Source of the DNA: a virus
Length of the DNA: 54,268 nt
Strand: one strand, 5' to 3'
Virus record (IMG/VR): IMGVR_UViG_3300009170_000002
Coordinates: 1-54,268 of that record
Shown: in pieces, positions 48,963 through 54,268 of the stretch
How the letters are laid out: every line of letters starts with the position of its first letter
Position numbering within the stretch: the stretch's first letter is position 1
The notes under the pieces: model-generated
The model's input: only the letters and a program-made list of their open reading frames with translations
The model's database searches: none
Told to the model about the DNA's origin: nothing
Program-made: the position numbers and the translations under genes

Positions 48963-49831
48963 CGTATTTCGATCCAATTTCTTTGGGGCTCCAAGTCTCT
49001 TCCTATTCAGAGGGAGAGGCTTCGTGCTTGTGTCCGTTCCATGATGATCACAGCCCATCCGCAACGTTCAATCTGGAAAAGGGATTATTTTACTGCTTCG
49101 CTTGCCAAGAGTCGGCCAACGTTCAGAAATTGGCAGCGGCCACCGGCGGATACATCGTGAAGGTCGATACAATTCCATCATCATTGAAAAGGAAGATCGA
49201 CACGCGAAAAACGTGGGACGAAATTGTGAATGCCCCCCTTGCATTAGACAATCCATATTTGAGATCGCGTCACGTCACCGACGAGCAGGTTAAGAGATTT
49301 GAAATTCTTGATTTGGGGATTGGAGTGGGTGTGATCTTCAGAGATCTTGGAGGAAAAATGGTTGGGGGTCAGATTAGGAAGTACAAGGGAACTCCCAAAT
49401 ATGAAATAATCGGAGAAAAGCCAGGGGGGTGGCCGCTCGTCACGGCCCTAGGATATGAGAGAGGGGATCGCATCTTTATTACTGAAGGATTTTTTGGAGC
49501 ACTTCGACTTGATCGAGGTAATCTAAAATCCATTGCGGCAATAGGAGCGGGATCGGTTGCCAAAATTTTAGAGATTACAAATGGGATGGACACTGTAACC
49601 GTTTTTGACAACGATTACGCCGGTATCCTTGGCGCTGGAAAGTTCTTTGTAAGTGGGCGAACGGTTTTGGTTCCTCCATTCCCAGTTGACGAGGCCTCAC
49701 CGTCACAGGTGAAGAAAATTGCAAATCTAGAATATAAGATTACATCATTGTCGGAATTGAGTGACCTCGTTGATGACAAGGCAAAATTTTACGTCACCCT
49801 CAAAAAGTTTTCATCACGCCACTTAGGATAA
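48956..49831 (+). CDS. DnaG-type primase, 291 aa
   Basis: 291 residues. CHC2 zinc-binding domain: CLCPFHDDHS and FYCFACQE (about 24-58). TOPRIM domain: FITEGFFGAL with the Glu and VFDNDYAG with the Asp pair. Much shorter than bacterial DnaG (about 600): a minimal zinc-finger plus TOPRIM primase without a helicase-binding carboxy domain. It overlaps the helicase gene by 7 bases, so polymerase, helicase and primase form one translationally coupled replisome set. Confidence 0.9.
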   Translation: MVTYFDPISLGLQVSSYSEGEASCLCPFHDDHSPSATFNLEKGLFYCFACQESANVQKLAAATGGYIVKVDTIPSSLKRKIDTRKTWDEIVNAPLALDNPYLRSRHVTDEQVKRFEILDLGIGVGVIFRDLGGKMVGGQIRKYKGTPKYEIIGEKPGGWPLVTALGYERGDRIFITEGFFGALRLDRGNLKSIAAIGAGSVAKILEITNGMDTVTVFDNDYAGILGAGKFFVSGRTVLVPPFPVDEASPSQVKKIANLEYKITSLSELSDLVDDKAKFYVTLKKFSSRHLG

Positions 49832-49838
49832 GGACATT

Positions 49839-50204
49839 ATGAAAAAAGCAAAAACAAGAATTGTTGGGAACGTCCCCAAAGGGATGTCGAAGACCGAAGA
49901 GACTTGGATAAGGGAGAGTGTCGATGCCCTATTTGGCCACTTTGGGAAGATGTCAGAAATAATTTCATATGAGGGGATAACTTTCAAGGTAGGATCATTG
50001 TCATATACACCTGATTTTATCCATCAATTTGAAGACGGAACCTTAATCATCGTCGAGGTAAAGGCCTCAAAAAGTCAAAGAGATTTTGCCTATTCGATGG
50101 CACGCCTGAAAGCGACTGCCCAAAAATTTCCGATATTTGATTTTGTGCTTGCCGTTCCCGCTCATATAACTGGGTGGGACATAACCCCAATTGAAACGGA
50201 GTAA
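49839..50204 (+). CDS. DUF1064-like PD-(D/E)XK nuclease, 121 aa
   Basis: 121 residues with AAGGA. Short nuclease fold with SYTPDFIHQFEDGTLIIVEV and KASKS: PD...(D/E)XK motif as in phage Holliday-junction or single-strand resolvase-like proteins of the DUF1064 type. Follows the primase by 7 bases. Likely resolves branched DNA before packaging. Confidence 0.78.
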   Translation: MKKAKTRIVGNVPKGMSKTEETWIRESVDALFGHFGKMSEIISYEGITFKVGSLSYTPDFIHQFEDGTLIIVEVKASKSQRDFAYSMARLKATAQKFPIFDFVLAVPAHITGWDITPIETE

Positions 50205-50208
50205 AGGA

Positions 50209-50967
50209 ATGAGAATTTATTGTGCGTCACCAATCAGTGGTTTATCGTATGACGAGGTAGTGGGATACTATTCAAAAGTTTCGGCACTCCTTAGCCCTCA
50301 TTTTGAGGTTTTCAATCCGATGGTAGGGAAAGATTATATGAGGAATGAAATTGCCTTCAAGGCTCACGGTTATGATGGGATGCCGATGTCGACGAATCGA
50401 GCGATCATGGGACGAGACCGGTGGATGGTTTCGATGGTCGATATCATTTTCGTCAATCTTCTGAATGCCAAAGAACGAGTATCAATCGGATCGGTTTGTG
50501 AATTGGCATGGGCCTTCCAAAGTGGGAAGCACACCGTGGCCGTAATTGGGAAAGAGAATATTCATAATCATTCATTCATTTTAGAAATGTGTGATATCAT
50601 TTTCGAAACGTTTGATGAAGCGATCGCTTACTTTATAAAGTTAGGCGAAATGCAAGTTCCCGGTGAAAAGGCACGCGAAGGTGGGATCAACATTTATACC
50701 AAACTCAACACTGAAGGAAATGATCCGGAGCAATGGTGGTCACGAAAAGATTATGAAGATAAAATTCTTCGTATTGAAAAGGAATTATCCACATTGCGGA
50801 AACGTGTAGGTGAACTTATCGTTAACGCCGAACTCGCGCTCGATGAGGAGTCCAAAACAAAGATGATCGTTGATCGAAACGAGTGCATCAATGAGATTGT
50901 GAAAAAAATCGCAAGGTCATCTATTTTAGAATATAAAATGCTTCATACTTTCCTTAATGGATCATGA
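50209..50967 (+). CDS. Nucleoside 2-deoxyribosyltransferase-like protein, 252 aa
   Basis: ATG 50209 with AAGGA upstream. Amino domain: MRIYCASPISG start, MVSMVDIIFVNLLNA and GSVCELAWAFQSGK with the likely catalytic Glu, the pattern of nucleoside 2-deoxyribosyltransferases, which swap bases on deoxyribose. The carboxy 110 residues are a charged helical extension (KILRIEKELSTLRKRVGELI). It may recycle or remodel nucleosides in support of modified DNA; such folds also occur in NAD-consuming defence or counter-defence proteins. Confidence 0.75.
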   Translation: MRIYCASPISGLSYDEVVGYYSKVSALLSPHFEVFNPMVGKDYMRNEIAFKAHGYDGMPMSTNRAIMGRDRWMVSMVDIIFVNLLNAKERVSIGSVCELAWAFQSGKHTVAVIGKENIHNHSFILEMCDIIFETFDEAIAYFIKLGEMQVPGEKAREGGINIYTKLNTEGNDPEQWWSRKDYEDKILRIEKELSTLRKRVGELIVNAELALDEESKTKMIVDRNECINEIVKKIARSSILEYKMLHTFLNGS

Positions 50968-51040
50968 CATTCGTCATACCATAAGTCATTACATTTCATT
51001 ACACTTTTACTATGTACATCTGCAGGCGTCGTGATAGAAT
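50968..51040 (+). promoter_or_regulatory. Early regulon promoter copy 8 with operator half-sites
   Basis: TGTACA at 51013-51018, 16 bp, TAGAAT at 51035-51040; upstream TTCGTCAT and two direct TCATTACATT half-sites. The leader differs from the others (no CATAATCAA). It drives the small membrane peptide and the long structured stretch after it. Confidence 0.7.
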
Positions 51041-51089
51041 TGCTTCTGTACGATTGAACATTACAAAGTGAATATGAAAGGAGGAAAGA

Positions 51090-51248
51090 ATGAGGGCCAT
51101 TTTGGTGATCCTCATGGTGATCCTGGTCGTCCTTCTAATCGCGGTAGCGGTTTGGGGATTTGGAAAAGTTTACAACCAAATTTTCGAACTCGCCGAGATT
51201 GCCGGAGACGCATTCAGGCACCAAATGCGGGGAAAGATTTTTCCCTAA
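51090..51248 (+). CDS. Small single-pass membrane peptide, 52 aa
   Basis: ATG 51090 with GGAGGAAAG upstream. The 52 residues (MRAILVILMVILVVLLIAVA, then VWGFGKVYNQIFELAEIAGD and a basic end) form one long membrane helix and a short amphipathic tail. Although short, it has the best binding site in the region. It is the only clear protein between promoter copy 8 and the large structured RNA candidate, so both are on one transcript. Confidence 0.75.
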   Translation: MRAILVILMVILVVLLIAVAVWGFGKVYNQIFELAEIAGDAFRHQMRGKIFP

Positions 51249-52345
51249 ACGTTCTGGAGGTCAACGTGCAAGTGACCACGACCTCACCCGATAACCCCGG
51301 TGACGACAGGAAGTCCCAATCCGGGTGGGTAGGAGTAACCGGCCTTCCAATCTTTTGAAAAGGGATCAACAGCCAGGGGAGGGAGCGGGTTCATCCGGGA
51401 CAACCGGAAGCGAAGCCGAAAGTCTACCCTCCACCAGAAGACCGGAGACAAATGCCGGCTCTCAAGGCGGAACCGAGAGACGTAAGCCTGTAGCTTCCAA
51501 TCCCTTTTCAAATCTGATTTTTTCTCCGAAGCCACAAGAGGAGTCCTAATGGGAACCGGACAGAATGTCGGAGATAAGAAATTCCCCAAGAGGGAACCGG
51601 TCTCGCACCACTTCGTCGTAACAGGCGAAGCAGAACCAAGAGTTCTGGGCTTCAGAGAAAAAATCAGATTGAGCACTTTCAAAGGTGAGCCAACAGACCA
51701 GTTTCGGTAAAATTCCTTTGGTCGGGAATGAGGAGCAGGAGTTTCACTCTCCAAATTGAAAACGATTGGTTCCGAACCGAAAAGTTGGCCACCGCTGAAA
51801 GTGCTCAATCCAGAAAATTTTCTCCCGTTAAGTTGGGCAACGAGTCGATCCTCTACGTCCCAATGGGTGCGACCAAGTGAGGGAAAGCGGAGTGACAGGC
51901 CATAATCCGCAACGGAGGATGACGAACGCCAATACCTCCAAAAACTTGGGAAGATCCAGCGTGATCGAGACCGTCCGCAAGTTCAAAGATTTGAACCTCT
52001 ACGAGAAGAAGCGCCCAAGTACGACGGTTATTTTGGACTCTACCGAGATTGAGTCCTACCCGATCGAGCGAGACCTAGTGGATACCCGGTTCAACTAAGT
52101 GCGGCGAGACCAACAGGAGTAAACCAGTTGGACGCTATGTTGAAAAGGAGGACAAGTTATCCACCTCGATCGGGAACTTCCAAAGTTCTCGAATGCCGCG
52201 ATGGCGAGGTTCAAAAAAATTGGAACCAGCACGGACAATCCGTTCTAAAGATGGACCCGGGTTGCCCACCAATTCACAATTGGCGGACGAAGGTTCAAAT
52301 CATTCCGCGGCAGCCGAGAAAGTTGGAAGTCAAAATTGGAGGAAT
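51249..52345 (+). ncRNA. Candidate giant structured non-coding RNA, about 1.1 kb
   Basis: No frame here has a convincing start and binding site or protein-like texture, yet the strand is packed with exact complements. Long-range helices include 51354-51366/51500-51512 (13 bp), 51513-51533/51648-51668 (20 of 21), a nested arm from 51671-51680/51797-51806 inward to 51702-51708/51776-51782, 51834-51841/52261-52268 (8 bp closing a 430-base domain), 51944-51950/52014-52020 and 52059-52068/52165-52174 (10 bp). Many short GC hairpins fill the loops. Size, two large domains and phage setting recall GOLLD and ROOL RNAs; I do not recognise either consensus. Transcribed from promoter copy 8. Confidence 0.75.
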
Positions 52346-52348
52346 GAA

Positions 52349-52711
52349 ATGAAACAGTCAGTTGCAATGAAACACCTTCGCACGATGCTCTTTACAATCC
52401 AAAAAATCAGATCAACGATGGACGAAAACGGTGAGGTCAAACTCGACGATCAGTTTTCTGTCGAGGTCGCTTCAGGGATGTGGAAATATATTTGGGGCAA
52501 CAAGTCAGTTTTACCGATCCTGTCGAAGGTAATTGACCAAAGTGAGGAAACCGGAAAACTCGAACCACTCGCGTTCTACAATATGATGATCATTGCAACG
52601 GAGTTCGAGCCCCTAATCATGAGTGCGGCAGGGGCGATTGACGAAACGTTTCCCGCAGTTGCCTCAATTTATTGGCTGCTGGGATGGGATCCAGAATGTA
52701 ATGAAATGTAA
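52349..52711 (+). CDS. Hypothetical early protein, 120 aa
   Basis: ATG 52349 with TTGGAGGAATG upstream, immediately after the structured RNA. 120 residues, mostly helical (KHLRTMLFTIQKIRSTMDEN, FYNMMIIATEFEPLIMSAAG). VEVASGMWKYIW is reminiscent of ISDGMWE in the protein at 52815. The last seven residues (DPECNEM) are encoded by the first operator half-sites of promoter copy 9. Function unknown. Confidence 0.75.
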   Translation: MKQSVAMKHLRTMLFTIQKIRSTMDENGEVKLDDQFSVEVASGMWKYIWGNKSVLPILSKVIDQSEETGKLEPLAFYNMMIIATEFEPLIMSAAGAIDETFPAVASIYWLLGWDPECNEM

Positions 52712-52774
52712 TGAGACGTTCATTACAAATCATTACATTTCTACTATGTACATCTGGTGGCATCGAATTAGAAT
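52697..52774 (+). promoter_or_regulatory. Early regulon promoter copy 9 with operator half-sites
   Basis: TGTACA at 52747-52752, 16 bp, TAGAAT at 52769-52774; full operator of two TGTAATGA and two inverted TCATTACA half-sites, overlapping the end of the preceding gene. Drives the gene at 52815. Confidence 0.75.
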
Positions 52775-52814
52775 TGTTTCATAATCAACCAATTCAAATT
52801 TCAAGGAGAAAAAA

Positions 52815-53333
52815 ATGTCCACCAAGTCCACCCTCAATGTTTTAAAAGTTTCCACCCAAGAAGAAAAAATTCTCTTCGTTACCGAATTCGCCGGGCAAAT
52901 TTCAGACGGAATGTGGGAGAGCGTACCCGGAGATCACTGGCAAGTTTGGACCGGTTGTGAAGTTCAGGTTTGCCCCGAAAATCCCGGAAGAAATTTCTGG
53001 GCCCGCAAGGATAATTACAACCTCGCATCGAAAAGCCTCCTCGAAGTTGTGGGAGATCGGATGCTCTTCACCCTGAACCTCATCATGCAGGACGGGCTTC
53101 CCGAAGAGATTTGGAGAGAACTTCCCGAAGGCACGAGTGAACACCTCTTCACTTCTTCAGACCCTTACTTCGTTGCAAGACGAGAAAAGCTGGCTACCTT
53201 CGGAGTTACCCAGGCCCGATGCTTAGAAATTCAGCACCAGATTGAAAACAAGGTTCCGGGATCATTCACATACATGGACATGCGGAAGGCGATCACCCGA
53301 TTACGCAACGCGATGAAAACCTTCAACGCATAA
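52815..53333 (+). CDS. Hypothetical early protein, 172 aa
   Basis: 172 residues with AAGGAG. The first third has LFVTEFAGQISDGMWESVPG followed by WQVWTGCEVQV, a pattern seen in several phage early proteins of unknown role; the carboxy half is helical and charged (KLATFGVTQARCLEIQHQIE, MRKAITRLRNAMKTF). Alone between promoter copy 9 and a strong terminator. Confidence 0.75.
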   Translation: MSTKSTLNVLKVSTQEEKILFVTEFAGQISDGMWESVPGDHWQVWTGCEVQVCPENPGRNFWARKDNYNLASKSLLEVVGDRMLFTLNLIMQDGLPEEIWRELPEGTSEHLFTSSDPYFVARREKLATFGVTQARCLEIQHQIENKVPGSFTYMDMRKAITRLRNAMKTFNA

Positions 53334-53355
53334 AAAAATCAAGAAAATAAAAGCT

Positions 53356-53382
53356 TGGGACTCGAAAGGGTCCCATTTTTTA
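53356..53382 (+). terminator. Rho-independent terminator
   Basis: TGGGAC (53356-53361) pairs with GTCCCA (53370-53375), loop TCGAAAGG, followed by a run of T. Ends the transcript of the 172-aa gene. Between 53334 and 53634 lie only this terminator, the promoter-like element at 53390, its hairpin and promoter copy 10. Confidence 0.85.
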
Positions 53383-53389
53383 TTTCTGA

Positions 53390-53436
53390 GTGAGGACCAG
53401 AGACACGCAGCATAGTTAGATGATAGAATATACATC
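53390..53436 (+). promoter_or_regulatory. Four-copy promoter-like element, copy 3
   Basis: Plus strand: GTGAGGACCAGAGACACG, about 11 bases, GATGATAGAATATACATC; GAGACA and TAGAAT 18 bp apart. It points into the hairpin at 53443-53470. Confidence 0.5.
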
Positions 53437-53442
53437 TGAATA

Positions 53443-53470
53443 CTTACATGTCACCAGGCCTCACCTGGAT
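53443..53470 (+). other. Hairpin downstream of promoter-like element copy 3
   Basis: CCAGG (53454-53458) pairs with CCTGG (53464-53468), loosely extended by ACAT/ATGT. The sequence after it repeats parts of the hairpin (TCACTGGAGGTG). No gene and no U-run follow before promoter copy 10. Confidence 0.4.
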
Positions 53471-53524
53471 GTCACTGGAGGTGTTTCAGTCCTGGAGTAC
53501 GTTTCCAAAGTTCAAATCAACCAA

Positions 53525-53605
53525 AATGTAATGATTTGTCATAGAATACTCATTACATTTGTCATCACTGCTACTATGTACACCTGGGGCGTTCGTTGAT
53601 AGAAT
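53525..53605 (+). promoter_or_regulatory. Early regulon promoter copy 10 with operator half-sites
   Basis: TGTACA at 53577-53582, 17 bp, TAGAAT at 53600-53605; half-sites AATGTAATGA, TTTGTCAT, TCATTACATTTGTCAT upstream. Drives the gene at 53635. Confidence 0.75.
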
Positions 53606-53634
53606 TGTCTCATAATCAATCCAAGGAGAGAAAA

Positions 53635-53973
53635 ATGAGCGAGCAAAAGTTTGTTTCAAGAGAAAATTTCGAAATTTGGGTCGAGCTTCAGAATGCAAAA
53701 GTTTGGGTTACCCCCGATTGGCGATCATCCAAAATTTCAGTTACTGGAAATTTCTCCAACGGCGTAGAGTGGACCCTAAACGCAACCGGAATTCTCGCAC
53801 GAACCGACGGAACCGGAGCCAAATATTTCGCACGCGGAGATGAATACAACCAGGTGCGCGTTTTTGGTTACCAGGGTTCAGTTTTCAACTTCAAGGGATC
53901 CGGCGCCCGATCTTCCGAAACCTACATCGAAGCCCAAAAAATTCTCGACGAACTTACCGCTTGCGCATTCTAA
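53635..53973 (+). CDS. Hypothetical early protein, 112 aa
   Basis: ATG 53635 with AAGGAGAG upstream; an earlier in-frame start at 53596 lies inside the promoter. 112 residues, beta-rich with many Trp/Tyr/Phe and Ser/Gly (ENFEIWVELQNAKVWVTPDW, SVFNFKGSGARSSETYIEAQ). Compact single domain of unknown family. Alone behind promoter copy 10. Confidence 0.75.
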   Translation: MSEQKFVSRENFEIWVELQNAKVWVTPDWRSSKISVTGNFSNGVEWTLNATGILARTDGTGAKYFARGDEYNQVRVFGYQGSVFNFKGSGARSSETYIEAQKILDELTACAF

Positions 53974-53979
53974 TCCAGA

Positions 53980-54058
53980 ATGTAATGAAATGTAATGTGA
54001 TAGTCTTTACAAATCATTACATTTTTACTATGTACATTCAGTGGTCGGGTGATAGAAT
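53980..54058 (+). promoter_or_regulatory. Early regulon promoter copy 11 with operator half-sites
   Basis: TGTACA at 54031-54036, 16 bp, TAGAAT at 54053-54058; two TGTAATGA half-sites, then a TTTACAAATCATTACA pair in which the first half-site has lost one match. Drives the junction gene and probably the 216-aa gene at 191. Confidence 0.72.
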
Positions 54059-54090
54059 TTTATCAGAATAAATTTTCTGAGGAGCCCAAA

Positions 54091-54268
54091 ATGACAGTCA
54101 AGACACAAAGATTTATGCCCGCAGCACCAGCCACAAAGTCAGTCGCAAATCCCGTTTCAAAGTTTCTCTTCGGTCAAACTTTACAAAAACTTAACCCAAC
54201 CGGAACAGAGCACCGGATCAGAACTTTTGCAGCCGGAACCACTTACACCATGATCGCAGTGACAATCA
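54091..54268 (+). CDS. 5' part of junction-spanning small early protein
   Basis: Begins MTVKTQRFMPAAPATKSVAN with GAGGAG upstream and runs off the right end in an open frame. Continuing at base 124 of the window after the 123-bp overlap completes a 77-residue protein with a stop at 177-179. Same protein as the partial entry at the left end. Confidence 0.8.
   Translation, partial: MTVKTQRFMPAAPATKSVANPVSKFLFGQTLQKLNPTGTEHRIRTFAAGTTYTMIAVTI
54146..54268. repeat. Right copy of 123-bp terminal direct repeat
   Basis: Identical to bases 1-123. See the left copy; removing one copy gives a circular sequence of 54,145 bp. Confidence 0.9.

Noticed and set aside
51284-51808. A 174-codon minus-strand open frame in the structured region
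   Set aside because: It starts with TTG without a binding site, its composition is unlike a folded protein, and it lies antisense to the promoter and over the RNA helices; open frames on both strands are a side effect of the palindromic content.
51877-52352. Plus-strand frames of 70-75 codons inside the RNA region
   Set aside because: No ribosome binding sites, atypical composition, and complementary segments that explain the sequence better.

Overview
The window is the essentially complete genome of a tailed double-stranded DNA phage. The first 123 bases recur exactly as the last 123 bases, and a gene that runs off the right end (54091) finishes at 179 on the left, so the molecule closes into a circle of about 54,145 bp (or is circularly permuted). 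HK97-type head genes, a tape measure, tandem tail-tube genes, a frameshifted tail chaperone and no sheath or baseplate-wedge genes point to a siphovirus. No integrase, excisionase or CI-like repressor was recognised, so a lytic life style is likely. The host cannot be named; strong GGAGG ribosome binding sites, sigma70-like promoters, a GH25 lysozyme with a holin, and no recognisable spanin fit a bacterium with a Gram-positive-like envelope better than a classic Gram-negative, but this is weak inference.

Layout. (1) 1-3735, plus strand: small early genes of unknown function, most transcription units preceded by the same promoter/operator cassette. (2) 3781-30326, minus strand, transcribed right to left: holin, endolysin, terminase small and large subunits, portal-MuF fusion, two membrane proteins, prohead protease, major capsid protein, accessory head/tail proteins, head-tail connectors, two tandem tail-tube paralogues, tail chaperones joined by a -1 frameshift, tape measure, distal tail proteins, a 1066-residue fibre and a metallophosphoesterase. 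(3) 30327-31063: the gene-free divergence point, with 16-bp iterons, an AT-rich stretch and a 109-bp interrupted palindrome; it is the best origin candidate. (4) 31064-50967, plus strand: Cas4-like nuclease, MazG-like protein, radical SAM/SPASM enzyme, a MoxR-type AAA ATPase paired with a VWA/HExxH protein, an SSB-like protein, a probable nucleotide/DNA-modification block (MazG-like pyrophosphohydrolase, UDG-like protein, FAD oxidoreductase, dNMP kinase, glycosyltransferase, ThyA-fold dCMP-hydroxymethylase-like enzyme), then DnaE-type polymerase, DnaB-like helicase, primase, resolvase-like nuclease and a deoxyribosyltransferase-like protein. (5) 50968-54268: a phage promoter drives a 52-residue membrane peptide followed by about 1.1 kb that does not look coding but is full of exact long-range complementary segments, a candidate giant structured RNA; then more small early genes.

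How it fits together. Eleven near-identical promoters (TGTACA, 16-17 bp, TAGAAT) each preceded by arrays of TGTAATGA/TCATTACA half-sites form one phage-encoded early regulon covering the small genes, the AAA/VWA units and the large RNA. A second motif, TGATATAAT, lies in the transcribed direction in the late block and is a late-promoter candidate. A third, four-copy promoter-like element (core GATGATAGAATATACATC) always points straight into a hairpin. The strongest leads are the giant RNA, the putative cytosine-hypermodification operon and the regulon of repeated promoters.
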